A stretch of DNA of 51,688 nt from Anaerolineales bacterium UBA5797 (lineage in GTDB: Bacteria > Chloroflexota > Anaerolineae > Anaerolineales > Villigracilaceae), in contig DIDP01000031.1 in the NCBI GenBank assembly GCA_002418205.1, forward strand, positions 75,919 through 127,606, in the 5' to 3' direction. Position 1 is the first letter of the stretch, and every line of letters begins with the position of its first letter. This document shows positions 35,441 to 44,115 of the stretch, in pieces. Made by a program: the position numbers and the translations under genes. Below the pieces are notes generated by a model. That model ran no database searches. It saw nothing but the letters and a program-made list of their open reading frames with translations, and was not told where the DNA came from.

Positions 35441-37585
35441 ATGAAACAACTCCTCCAAAACATCAAGACCGGCAGATCCGCGGTTGAAGACGTTCCCATC
35501 CCGACCCCGCGTGAGGGGCAGGCGCTTGTCAAGGTGGCGGCAAGCCTCGTCTCCGCGGGAACCGAACGCATGGTTGTCGAATTTGCCGAAAAGAGTCTCG
35601 TTGGCAAGGCACGTTCGCGTCCAGATCTCGTTAAACAGGTGATCGACAAGGCGCGCCGCGAAGGTCTGCTCAATACCGCCCAAGCCGCGTTCAATCGTCT
35701 CGATCAGCCCATGGCGCTCGGTTATTCCACTGCGGGAAAAATCGTCGCGCTGGGGAGGGACATGCAGGGCTTCCGGGTCGGTCAACGCGTGGCGTGTGCG
35801 GGCGGCGGTTTTGCCGTCCATGCCGAATACAACGTGGTGCCGCGCAACCTGCTCACGCCGCTCCCCAAAAATGTGGATTTCGAATCCGCTGCCTTCACCA
35901 CCCTCGGCGCGATTGCCATGCACGGCTTCCGTTTGGCCGAGCCGCAAATCGGTGAAAACGTTGCGGTGATTGGGATGGGATTGCTCGGACTCCTCGCCGC
36001 CCAGATCGCGGACGTCGCCGGATGCCGCGTCCTCGGCGTTGACCTTGATCCCGCCCGCCTCGCCCTCGCTTCCTCACTTGGACTTCAAGCTGTCTCGCGT
36101 CGAAAAGCCGTGGACTCAGCCCAAACCTTCACTTCCAATCGCGGTTTCGATGTGATTCTTATCTGTGCGGATACTGCTTCTAACGATCCGGTGGAACTTG
36201 CCGGAGTCATCGCCCGTGACCGTGCGCGCGTAGTTGCGACAGGTGCGGTTGGTTTAACCTTCCCTCGCAAGGTTTACTACGAAAAAGAGATTTCCTTCAT
36301 CAACTCGCGTTCCTACGGACCCGGTCGGTACGACGCGAATTACGAAGAGCAGGGAAACGACTATCCCCTCAGCTACGTCCGCTGGACAGAGGGGCGCAAC
36401 TTTGAAGCCGTTGTGGAATTGATGTCGAAGGGCAGGCTGCAAGTTCAACCTCTCATCACACATCGTTTTCCCATCGAAAAAGCGACGGCGGCGTACGATG
36501 TGATTACGGGGAAGAAGAAAGAGCCGTTTCTTGGCGTATTGTTGACGTACCCCGATGGAAAGTGGAAAGAGAAAAGCAGCACGGTCCACTTTCCACTTTC
36601 CAGACCAGATAAAACTTCAACTGTAAAACTCGGTGTCCTGGGAGCGGGCTTGTTTGCCAATTCAGTTTTGCTTCCGACCATCAAAAAAGTGGATGGTATC
36701 CAACTCGTCGGAATCGCCTCCGCAGGCGGACTCCACGCGCAACATTCCGGCAAGAAATTCGGCTTCCAATACGCGACCTCCTCTGATGATGAAATCATCA
36801 ACGATCCAAAGATCAACACGGTTGCCATCCTCACCCGCCACGACTCGCACGCGGAACTCGTCGTCAAAGCCCTGAAAGCCGGGAAGCATGTCTTCGTCGA
36901 AAAGCCCCTGGCAATAAACAACTCTCAGCTTTTGGCGATCAGCAAACAGCTAAAAGTGAACAGCCGAGCTCTATTGACGGTGGGTTTCAATCGCAGATTC
37001 GCGCCTCTCGCGCAAACCCTCAAATCTCAAGTCTCTGGTCTCAATGAGCCTATGCATGTCCACTATCGCGTCAACGCCGGTCCCATCCCCCTCAACCACT
37101 GGACGCAGGATCCCGAGATCGGTGGTGGACGCATCATCGGTGAAGCCTGTCATTTCATTGATCTCATCACCTCCCTCGTCGGCGCGCCGCCCGTCTCTGT
37201 GACCGCGCACGCGCTGCCCGACGGTGGCAAATACCGCGAAGATAACGTCTCGATGACCTTCACCTTCCCCGATGGTTCCATCGGCGTCGTGGATTATCTC
37301 GCCAATGGCGATAAATCCTTCCCGAAGGAACGCGTCGAGGTGTTCTGCGAGGGCAAGATCGTTGTGCTTGATGATTTTGTATCTTTGCAAATTGTTGAAG
37401 ATGGGAAGAAGAAAGAAGAAAGAGGCGCGCAGGATAAAGGCTGGGTGAACGAGTGGAAAGCCTTCGTCAAATCCATCCGTGAAGGCGGCGAACCGCCAAT
37501 CCCGTATGAGCAATTGATCGGCGTGACCCAATCCACGTTCGCGGCGGTTGAGTCATTGCGTTCCAATGACACCATGAGTCTTTGA
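35441..37585 (+). CDS. Bi-domain oxidoreductase (Zn-less MDR dehydrogenase + Gfo/Idh/MocA)
   Basis: 714 residues. Residues 1 to about 365 form a medium-chain dehydrogenase with Rossmann motif VIGMGLLGLLAAQ. Residues about 390-714 form a Gfo/Idh/MocA protein with LGVLGAGLFANSVLLP and EKPLAIN. The same fusion is known from polysaccharide and capsule loci, where it is thought to act on nucleotide sugars or aminosugar intermediates. The product is unknown here and no other capsule genes lie nearby. The overlapping small MFS gene downstream starts 18 bases later. Confidence 0.87.
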   Translation: MKQLLQNIKTGRSAVEDVPIPTPREGQALVKVAASLVSAGTERMVVEFAEKSLVGKARSRPDLVKQVIDKARREGLLNTAQAAFNRLDQPMALGYSTAGKIVALGRDMQGFRVGQRVACAGGGFAVHAEYNVVPRNLLTPLPKNVDFESAAFTTLGAIAMHGFRLAEPQIGENVAVIGMGLLGLLAAQIADVAGCRVLGVDLDPARLALASSLGLQAVSRRKAVDSAQTFTSNRGFDVILICADTASNDPVELAGVIARDRARVVATGAVGLTFPRKVYYEKEISFINSRSYGPGRYDANYEEQGNDYPLSYVRWTEGRNFEAVVELMSKGRLQVQPLITHRFPIEKATAAYDVITGKKKEPFLGVLLTYPDGKWKEKSSTVHFPLSRPDKTSTVKLGVLGAGLFANSVLLPTIKKVDGIQLVGIASAGGLHAQHSGKKFGFQYATSSDDEIINDPKINTVAILTRHDSHAELVVKALKAGKHVFVEKPLAINNSQLLAISKQLKVNSRALLTVGFNRRFAPLAQTLKSQVSGLNEPMHVHYRVNAGPIPLNHWTQDPEIGGGRIIGEACHFIDLITSLVGAPPVSVTAHALPDGGKYREDNVSMTFTFPDGSIGVVDYLANGDKSFPKERVEVFCEGKIVVLDDFVSLQIVEDGKKKEERGAQDKGWVNEWKAFVKSIREGGEPPIPYEQLIGVTQSTFAAVESLRSNDTMSL

Positions 37586-37603
37586 TCGCTTTTTATCGGT
37601 TCC

Positions 37604-38794
37604 TTGTCCCCATCCCTCCTCATCCTCTTTTTCTCCATCTTCGTGGACCTGCTCGGCTACGGCATCATGCTTCCGCTGCTTCCGTTTTACGTGCAGGCGC
37701 AGGATGGCGGCGCGGTGATCGCGGGCGGATTGATGTCCGTGTATTCAGCGGTGCAACTGGTTTCCGGTCCGGTTCTCGGCGCGCTCTCCGACCGTTACGG
37801 GCGCAAACCGATTTTGCTGATCTGCTTGTTTGGGACAGCCTGTGCCTATCTTCTGCTTGGGCTTGCGGATTCCCTCCTCGTCATTTTCCTCGCTGTGTTC
37901 ATCGATGGTCTCACCGGCTCGAACCTCACCCTCGCCCACGCCTATATCGCCGACTCGACCACCCCTGAAACCCGTTCGCGCAGTATGAGTCTCGCGGGTG
38001 TCGCGTTTGGGCTGGGAATCATGGCGGGGCCTGCCCTTGGCGGTCTGCTCAGCGGATATGGACTGAGCGTCCCTGCTCTCGCCGCCTCTGCCCTCGCCTT
38101 TGCCAACACAATCTTCGGACTCTTCATCCTGCCCGAATCGCTCCCACTTGAACGGCGCGCCTCCAAATCTGTTTCGCTTATCTTCAGTTGGACGACCCAA
38201 TTCAAGGGTGTCTTCCTGCGCGCGAACATTCAAAAATTTCTCATCGCCCTCTTCCTGCTCAATCTCGCCTTCGCAGGCTTGCAGACCAACTTCCCGCTGT
38301 ATTCCAACCAGCGCTTCGATTGGTCACCGGCGCAGAACAGTTATTTTTATCTCTATGTCGGTGTAAGCGGCGTTTTTATTCAGGGCTTTTTGTTCGGCAA
38401 ATTGCAGCCGCGTTTTGGCGAACGCGCGCTCGCGCTCTTTGGTCTCGCTTGTATGGCGCTCGGTCTGGCAGGCATGGCGCTCGCCTCCGCGGCATGGATG
38501 ATCTTCCCCGCGGTCACGGTGGTTGCGCTGGGTACCGGGTGCAGTATCCCATCACTCACCACGCTCGTGTCCCTGCGTGTGCCCGACTCCGAGCAGGGAC
38601 GTCTCATGGGCGGCACGCAGACGCTCCTCAGCCTGACCAACATCATCGGTCCGACTCTGGCCGGTGTAACCTTTGAAATCATCGCTTTTTCAGCGCCATA
38701 TTTTTTCGGGAGCTTGTTGGCAGTGAGTGCATTGGTTATCGCATTTCCGTCATTGCGAGGAGGACGACCACCCGACGAGGCAATTTCCTCGTAA
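37604..38794 (+). CDS. MFS transporter, TetA-like drug efflux group
   Basis: 396 residues from a TTG at 37604, the only start after an in-frame stop at 37583. Twelve helices, with the loop 2-3 motif GALSDRYGRKPILL (about 57-70) and motif C GLGIMAGPALGGLL (about 135-148) as in proton antiporters of the tetracycline efflux group. Its last 15 residues, SLRGGRPPDEAISS with the preceding P, are encoded by a dispersed repeat, so the C-terminal tail is not native to the family. The physiological substrate is not predictable. Confidence 0.88.
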   Translation: MSPSLLILFFSIFVDLLGYGIMLPLLPFYVQAQDGGAVIAGGLMSVYSAVQLVSGPVLGALSDRYGRKPILLICLFGTACAYLLLGLADSLLVIFLAVFIDGLTGSNLTLAHAYIADSTTPETRSRSMSLAGVAFGLGIMAGPALGGLLSGYGLSVPALAASALAFANTIFGLFILPESLPLERRASKSVSLIFSWTTQFKGVFLRANIQKFLIALFLLNLAFAGLQTNFPLYSNQRFDWSPAQNSYFYLYVGVSGVFIQGFLFGKLQPRFGERALALFGLACMALGLAGMALASAAWMIFPAVTVVALGTGCSIPSLTTLVSLRVPDSEQGRLMGGTQTLLSLTNIIGPTLAGVTFEIIAFSAPYFFGSLLAVSALVIAFPSLRGGRPPDEAISS

Positions 38795-38834
38795 ATTTGG
38801 GGGATTGCTTCGCCCTAGCGGGCTCGCAATGACG
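38748..38834. repeat. Dispersed palindromic repeat, family A (copy 2)
   Basis: The ends CGTCATTGCGAG and CTCGCAATGACG are perfect 12-base inverted repeats. Inside are GAGGCAATTTCCTCG and GGGGATTGCTTCGCC. The element begins inside the MFS gene, supplying its last 15 codons and stop, and ends one base before the end of the convergent GT1 gene. Related copies are at 13222 and 51401. Confidence 0.88.
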
Positions 38835-40112
38835 CTAAAGGATTTCTCGAATCACCCTTACCGCGGCCTGGACTCCGTCATCCAAACTTAATGCCACGCT
38901 GACATTTTTCGCCCGCGCCCGCATGGATGTATCCGCCAGCGCCTGTTGAATGGCGTTCGCCAATTTGTTCACCGTCAACGAACGTTGCGGGATGGGCTTG
39001 GTTCCAACGCCGATTTTGTAAACCCTCTCGCCCCAAAAGAATTGATCGATTCCCAGCGGCAATATGATCTGCGGAGTTCCCGCATGCAGACTCGCGGACG
39101 TGGTTCCCGCGCCGCCGTGATGCACCGCCGCGCGCACGCGCGGATATAACCAATCATGCGGCGCATGTTCAACGGGCAAAATTCGTGAGGAAGTGAAACG
39201 TCTGTGCCACTCGTTGGGGACAGTTAGCACAGCTTGAGCATCAGATTCTTTCAGTGCCGCGTCCAACGTGTGGATGAAAGTGAGCATGTCTTTCGCACCC
39301 GGACTGCCCAACCCGACGGCGAGTGTCCGTTCGGGTGTGCGCTCGATGAAACGTTGAATCTGTGTGGATGAGAAGTCTTGCTTGTTGGAAGATCTCCAAT
39401 AGCCGGTGATGACCTGCTTGTCGTTCCAATCCTTTGGGCGTGGGACGATGCGTTCGCTGAATCCGTTCAGGGTGAGGGGTTGCTCAGGGATAGGTCTCAG
39501 TGATGGATCGAGCCAATGAGCGCGCGGCAGACCAAATTGAGTCCGACGCGCCTGGTTGATCTCTGAACGCCACGCCAGCCACGTCACTTGATTCACGATC
39601 CAATGCGAGAGCCGGTTCCCAATCCCCAAAAAATTGAATCGAAAAGGTAACAGCGCGGAGGCAAATTCGCGCGTGGGTGTGACGGGTTGTAAAACTGCGC
39701 GGATGCCGGGAATCTTCAACCCTTCGGCGATGTGCGCGCCCCACAGCGTGGGTAGACCATAGACGAGCAGGTCCGTGCCGCGGCAGGCATCTGCCGCAGT
39801 GCGGAGCATGTGGGCGTAAATGTCGCTGGCTTGGTCGAGAAATTGCAGTGTGGCACGGATGGAACGCAGAATGCTTCGGCTAAGCGTGAGCGGCTCGCTG
39901 CGGTTGACCATGAGGTCAGAGGGATTGCCCTCGAACGGCATAAACTGTAGAGGCGCGGTCACCCCGCCCCTAAGCGGCTTAATGAGACTCTTGAACCCTA
40001 TCGGCGCGGCGATGCGGACTTGGTAGCCAGCCGCGCGCAAGCCCAACCCAAGGGCAATGTAAGGAACAACATCGCCGCGCGTGCCGCTGGTGAGGAGGGT
40101 AATGGTTTTCAT
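38835..40112 (-). CDS. GT1 family glycosyltransferase, sterol/UGT80-like
   Basis: 425 residues from the ATG at 40112; a longer frame to 40169 runs into repeat DNA. The N-terminal LLTSGTRGDVVPYIALGLGLRAAG matches the GSRGDVQP start of sterol glucosyltransferase-like GT1 enzymes. The C-terminal donor-binding motif is HHGGAGTTSASLHAGTPQI followed by GIDQFFWGERV. Substrates in the family are hydrophobic aglycones (sterols, hopanoids, polyketides). It neighbours an isoprenoid-type methyltransferase; a lipid glycoside is a plausible product. No ribosome binding site is evident. Confidence 0.88.
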   Translation of the reverse strand: MKTITLLTSGTRGDVVPYIALGLGLRAAGYQVRIAAPIGFKSLIKPLRGGVTAPLQFMPFEGNPSDLMVNRSEPLTLSRSILRSIRATLQFLDQASDIYAHMLRTAADACRGTDLLVYGLPTLWGAHIAEGLKIPGIRAVLQPVTPTREFASALLPFRFNFLGIGNRLSHWIVNQVTWLAWRSEINQARRTQFGLPRAHWLDPSLRPIPEQPLTLNGFSERIVPRPKDWNDKQVITGYWRSSNKQDFSSTQIQRFIERTPERTLAVGLGSPGAKDMLTFIHTLDAALKESDAQAVLTVPNEWHRRFTSSRILPVEHAPHDWLYPRVRAAVHHGGAGTTSASLHAGTPQIILPLGIDQFFWGERVYKIGVGTKPIPQRSLTVNKLANAIQQALADTSMRARAKNVSVALSLDDGVQAAVRVIREIL

Positions 40113-40121
40113 AGATAATTC

Positions 40122-40170
40122 GGTGGTTGAGTAGACGGCGGTGTTCGTCCGCCGTCGTATCGAAACCACC
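40122..40170. repeat. Dispersed palindromic repeat, family B (copy 1)
   Basis: GGTGGTTGAGTAG at the left and GTATCGAAACCACC at the right are near-perfect inverted ends around a GC-rich stem (ACGGCGG/CCGCCGT). It lies directly upstream of the GT1 gene start and next to copy 2. Confidence 0.82.
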
Positions 40171-40215
40171 TGGTTTCAAGAGACAACTCGTAACAAGGAA
40201 TGTTTTGCTTACTCA

Positions 40216-40291
40216 TGGTCTCGATACGCCCCTCACACCTGCCCTGGCGGGCGGTGCGAGGGAAGAGCATTCGGGGCTACTCGACCACCTG
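40216..40291. repeat. Dispersed palindromic repeat, family B (copy 2)
   Basis: TGGTCTCGATACGCC at the left and GGCTACTCGACCACC at the right are the same ends as copy 1 in inverted order. CCCTGGCGGGCG lies in the centre. It supplies the last 20 or so codons and the stop of the methyltransferase gene. Confidence 0.82.
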
Positions 40292-41132
40292 ACTTTTCAA
40301 ACACCAAAAACCGATATTCAATCACTTTCATAGATAAACATTGTTGCAGTGCCATGCTCCCCAGCATGGACGGCACGATGGCGTGGCGAATGGGCAGGTG
40401 ATTTCCTAGGAAGAGCAAAGTCTGAGCGAGTGGGTTGGGAAGATTGCGCAGGCGCAGATACGGCGTGAGATCGTCGGTTTTCGTCAAGCGCAAATGATGT
40501 TGTGCGGCAACGATTTTCGCCTGTTCCACCGTTGTCACACCCGGAACTTGCCAGCCGCTGACGTATGCATCGAACCATTTGGTTTCTGGTCGTGAAAGTG
40601 TACGATCTGCCAGATAGTCATCCACCAGAATTAACTTTCCGCCTGGCCGTAAAAGGCGACCGGTCTCTTGAAAATACAGTTCCGGTTCCTGTGCATGGAC
40701 AACCGCTTCGACGGAATAGATCGCATCCAATGCCTCGCTTGCCAGTGGCGCGCGTGTGAAATCTCCTTCTGCAAAATAGATTTGCTTTTCAAGATTTTCC
40801 CGCTTCGCAAATTGATTTGCCAGTCGCGCCTGCACGGAGCTGAGCGTCAGACCGAACGCCGGTTTAGGTGTTTGTAAACGCGGCAAGATATACAGCAACG
40901 ACGCCCCAACGCCGCACCCCAAATCAGCGATGCGCGCCTGGGTTGGCGCGACCGCCTCGATCTCCGCCCGAATGCGTTCGTTCGTCACATGGAGCGCCTC
41001 CTCGAGAGTCTTCGCGCCATCGGTCCACAACGAACGGTGGATGTTCTCCGCCTGGCGGGTGCGGTTGAAGGCGATGAAGAACCACGTGTTTTGGTCGTAG
41101 TAGGCGCGCACGGGGGCGCGAGTGTTGGACAT
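40233..41132 (-). CDS. Isoprenoid/sterol-type SAM methyltransferase
   Basis: 299 residues. Motif I is IADLGCGVGASLLYI (about 68-82), with FAEGDFTRAPLASEALDAIYSVEAVVHA as motif II region. The pattern resembles tocopherol, C24-sterol and geranyl diphosphate methyltransferases rather than DNA or protein ones. The C-terminal SGGRVAPNALPSHRPPGQV comes from a family B repeat and should be excluded from homology searches. Gene lies upstream of the GT1 gene in the same orientation. Substrate inferred only by family and neighbour. Confidence 0.8.
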   Translation of the reverse strand: MSNTRAPVRAYYDQNTWFFIAFNRTRQAENIHRSLWTDGAKTLEEALHVTNERIRAEIEAVAPTQARIADLGCGVGASLLYILPRLQTPKPAFGLTLSSVQARLANQFAKRENLEKQIYFAEGDFTRAPLASEALDAIYSVEAVVHAQEPELYFQETGRLLRPGGKLILVDDYLADRTLSRPETKWFDAYVSGWQVPGVTTVEQAKIVAAQHHLRLTKTDDLTPYLRLRNLPNPLAQTLLFLGNHLPIRHAIVPSMLGSMALQQCLSMKVIEYRFLVFEKSGGRVAPNALPSHRPPGQV

Positions 41133-41192
41133 GAAAAAATTATACCTGTGGACCTTGTACTACTGCCTCTTCCACCTCTATCTTTAAACGTT

Positions 41193-41198
41193 TATACT
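41193..41198 (+). promoter_or_regulatory. Candidate -10 element before sulfatase-like gene
   Basis: TATACT is a good -10 match directly before the ATG at 41200. A transcript starting from it would begin after that ATG, which favours the ATG at 41248 as the true start. A 17-base spacer leads back to a poor -35 (TTCCAC). Confidence 0.4.
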
Positions 41199-41247
41199 GA
41201 TGCCGTTTTATCTTATTCCCAAATACCCTTTGTTATCGAGTAAATCG

Positions 41248-43158
41248 ATGAAAAATATTCGTCTGATATTCTCTCCTGCCTGGCTGGTGCTTTTGTTTAT
41301 CACTTGTCTCGTTGTGTATTTATATGGATTCTCCGAATGGTTGTTTTTTGTCACAAAACCATCATTTATGTCGGGTATGACATTTTGGTCTCAATTCAAA
41401 CTGTTCCTGCTCTCAGCTTTTGGATTATGTGTCTTCCCCGTCTTTGGTATTTGTGTTTTGGCTCTCCTGGATCGCATACTACGTCAATCAATATTGGTAG
41501 TTGTCGGCATTGTGCTCCCGACAGTGATCATTTCCTCATTGCTCCTGATTCTGGTTGATAATTTTACGTACACGGTCGTTCGGTTTGGCATCGTCTCGAC
41601 TGAACGTTTTTTGCGCGCCTTGTATGGCTTATCCTTTATTGGATTGAATGTTTTCGTGTGGCATAAGCTGAAATCTTACGTTCAAGTTCGTAGTAAAAAA
41701 AAGCATCCGATCAAGAAGTTCCAAAGCCTTTTTTTTACAACATTGCTTGTGTTTTCGCTGGCCTTGTCTTTGCATGAAAATTTAACAATGCGTGTTCCGG
41801 CGTTTTCGTCGGGCGGAGACGTTAGCAGGGCGAAGAATTTACCGAATATTATCCTGCTTGGATCGGATGGTTTGGATGCCACTCATTTATCTGCCTATGG
41901 TTATGAGCGCGATACAACACCTTATATTGAGTCTTTGTCAGCTGATGCATTGGTGGCTGGGAATGCCTTCCCCAACAGCGGAACGACAGCAGGGTCGGTT
42001 GCATCCATCCTGTCCGGAAAATTGCCGCTGGAAACCAGGGTGATATATCCTCCCGACATTTTAAGAGGCAAGGATTCTTATCAACATTTACCTGGAGTTC
42101 TTAAACGTCTTGGATATTACACCGTTGATCTATCTGTCCCATATTATGGAGATGCACTGACATTAAATATGTTGGATGGTTTTGATGTGGCAAACCAACG
42201 ATCCGGAAGCGAGAGTCCGGTGACAAAAATATCTCGTGCTTTGGGTGGAGGCGATAGTGCTTATTTTGTGGATGCAATGTTGCAGCGTATTTCTGTCCGC
42301 CTGATGCACATTTTTTTTATCAAGCCGATGATTAATCCTTTTGAGATCGTGATAGAACCGACTGAGCGTGGTGATGAGCAGAACCGTTTTGACGAACTTA
42401 TTTCAACCTTGGAAGAGTCAAATTCGCCGGTCTTTGTACACGTTCACATGCTGGGGACACACGGTCCTCGTTTTGAGATTCATCAGCCGGTATTCTCTGC
42501 CGGTCAAGCCCAGGAAAGGGATTGGATGATAGATTACTACGATGACTCCATTCTGGAATTTGACCATTATGTTGGCGAACTTTTCGAATACCTGCATAAA
42601 TCGGGACAGTTGCAGAATACCCTTGTGGTCCTTTATTCTGACCACGGCAGGCAGTGGACGATCCATGAACGTGTCCCTCTGATTTTTTGGTTTCCTGGTG
42701 GAGAGCATGCTGGTGTCCTTCACACCAGTTCTCAAAATATTGATATTTCCCCGACGATTTTGGATTATCTGAACGTTCCTGTTCCCGAATGGATGGATGG
42801 GCAGTCTTTGCTGCAAGAAAATCTGGAGTCACCAAATTATATTTTCAGCGCCTCAGTCGAGTCGAGTTTGATCGAAATTTCAAAAGACGGAATTTGGTCA
42901 GTGCAGATGGAAAGAGCCTCACCGCCTTTTTATCAAGTGGGATATGTTGGCTTGATCGTCTGTGATCACTGGTATGAGTTATACCTTCAGCCGCCGCGAT
43001 TTGTATTTGGTGAGGTTGATGAATATACGGCAACTTGTGACCTTGATATGCTGCCGACAAACGAGCAGGCAATTCAAATATTACTTGCTCATCTTTCTCA
43101 ATACGGTTTTGATGTTTCGTCTTTTCCGGATTCGATTCCAATACGTCAAGCTCAATGA
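41248..43158 (+). CDS. Membrane-anchored sulfatase/phosphoglycerol-transferase-like protein
   Basis: 636 residues from the ATG at 41248 (MKNIRLIF), favoured over 41200 by the -10 element and the N-terminal helix. Five membrane segments (about residues 5-190) are followed by an extracytoplasmic alkaline-phosphatase-superfamily domain. It has LLGSDGLDATHLSAYGY (metal ligand Asp) and NSGTTAGSVASILSG, where a Thr/Ser takes the place of the formylglycine Cys, so it is not a classic sulfatase. YSDHGRQW supplies the late metal ligands. Such proteins (LtaS-like and relatives) move phospho-groups onto lipids or glycans. The gene is visibly more AT-rich than its neighbours and may be transferred. Confidence 0.82.
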   Translation: MKNIRLIFSPAWLVLLFITCLVVYLYGFSEWLFFVTKPSFMSGMTFWSQFKLFLLSAFGLCVFPVFGICVLALLDRILRQSILVVVGIVLPTVIISSLLLILVDNFTYTVVRFGIVSTERFLRALYGLSFIGLNVFVWHKLKSYVQVRSKKKHPIKKFQSLFFTTLLVFSLALSLHENLTMRVPAFSSGGDVSRAKNLPNIILLGSDGLDATHLSAYGYERDTTPYIESLSADALVAGNAFPNSGTTAGSVASILSGKLPLETRVIYPPDILRGKDSYQHLPGVLKRLGYYTVDLSVPYYGDALTLNMLDGFDVANQRSGSESPVTKISRALGGGDSAYFVDAMLQRISVRLMHIFFIKPMINPFEIVIEPTERGDEQNRFDELISTLEESNSPVFVHVHMLGTHGPRFEIHQPVFSAGQAQERDWMIDYYDDSILEFDHYVGELFEYLHKSGQLQNTLVVLYSDHGRQWTIHERVPLIFWFPGGEHAGVLHTSSQNIDISPTILDYLNVPVPEWMDGQSLLQENLESPNYIFSASVESSLIEISKDGIWSVQMERASPPFYQVGYVGLIVCDHWYELYLQPPRFVFGEVDEYTATCDLDMLPTNEQAIQILLAHLSQYGFDVSSFPDSIPIRQAQ

Positions 43159-43176
43159 AATTTGAAAAGAACCATT

Positions 43177-44112
43177 ATGCACACCTCTTTTGCCACCACC
43201 ACACGCGGATTACACCGCGACCTCCCGCCCATGCGCTTCTATGAAAAAGCCAAACGGCTCGGCATTTGGAATCCAGCCGATATCGATCTGAAAAAGGATC
43301 AAGAGGATTGGTCAACGCTCAACGCTGACGAAAAGGATCTGATCCTGCGCCTGCTGGCGATGTTCGTGGCGGGGGAGGAGGCGGTCACGCTCGACCTGCT
43401 CCCACTGATCCGCGTAATTGCCCAAGAGGGGCGTATCGAAGAAGAGATGTTCCTCACCACCTTCCTCTTTGAGGAAGCCAAACACACCGATTTCTTTCGG
43501 CGGTTTTTAGATGAGGTGGCTCTGCTCCCCTCTCCTTTAGGAGCCCCCTTCGGGGATGATAAGGGGATGGGGGTGAGGTTAGATTTATCGAATTATCATA
43601 CCGACAACTACCGTCACATCTTTTACCACGCTTTGCCTGCGGCTCTTTCCACGCTGGAGGCTGATCCCTCGCCTTCAGCCCAGATCCGCGCCTCGGCCAC
43701 GTACAATATGGTCGTGGAGGGCGTTCTCGCAGAGACCGGCTACCACGCCTTCTTCACCATGCTCGAACGCAATGACCTGATGCCCGGTTTGCGGAAAGGC
43801 ATTTCACTCCTCAAACAGGATGAGTCGCGTCACATTGCCTACGGCGTCTATTTGCTCTCTAGGCTCATGGCTGAACATCCCGAAGAGTGGGACACGCTCG
43901 ATGCCCAAATGAACAACCTGCTCCCATTCGCCATTGGCGTGATCGGTGATGCGTTCGCCGCGTATGACGTGATTCCATATGGGTTGGTGGAGGACGATTT
44001 CGTTGACTATGCCATGAGTCAATTCACGAAGCGCTTTGAACGTCTCGAAAAAGCCAGAGGCGCCACGTTGGATGAGATCAACCGCGTGGCGCGAGAAGCA
44101 GACGAGGCATAG
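43177..44112 (+). CDS. R2-like ligand-binding oxidase (R2lox)
   Basis: 311 residues from the ATG at 43177; a TTG at 43162 is possible. It aligns, from memory, with Geobacillus R2loxI and M. tuberculosis Rv0233. Metal ligands are visible in GEEAVTLD, FEEAKHTDF, VEGVLAETGYH and QDESRHIAYG. The Val of EEAVT and the Tyr of ETGYH are the pair known to form an ether cross-link at the Mn/Fe site. The physiological reaction of R2lox proteins is unknown; they bind a long-chain fatty acid. Compared with the Geobacillus protein, an extra 16 or so residues (LPSPLGAPFGDDKGMGVR, about 115-132) lie between helices, encoded by repeat-like DNA at 43522-43580. Followed 3 bases later by a Nudix gene. Confidence 0.9.
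   Translation: MHTSFATTTRGLHRDLPPMRFYEKAKRLGIWNPADIDLKKDQEDWSTLNADEKDLILRLLAMFVAGEEAVTLDLLPLIRVIAQEGRIEEEMFLTTFLFEEAKHTDFFRRFLDEVALLPSPLGAPFGDDKGMGVRLDLSNYHTDNYRHIFYHALPAALSTLEADPSPSAQIRASATYNMVVEGVLAETGYHAFFTMLERNDLMPGLRKGISLLKQDESRHIAYGVYLLSRLMAEHPEEWDTLDAQMNNLLPFAIGVIGDAFAAYDVIPYGLVEDDFVDYAMSQFTKRFERLEKARGATLDEINRVAREADEA
43522..43580. repeat. Repeat-like insertion inside the R2lox gene
   Basis: CTGCTCCCCTCTCCTTTAGG is followed by CCCCCTTCGGGGATGATAAG and GGGATGGGGGTGAGG; CCCCTTCGGGG is a tight palindrome. The pattern matches the widespread 'CCCTCACCCC...CTCTCC' type of dispersed repeat. It is translated in frame. Confidence 0.6.
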
Positions 44113-44115
44113 ATC

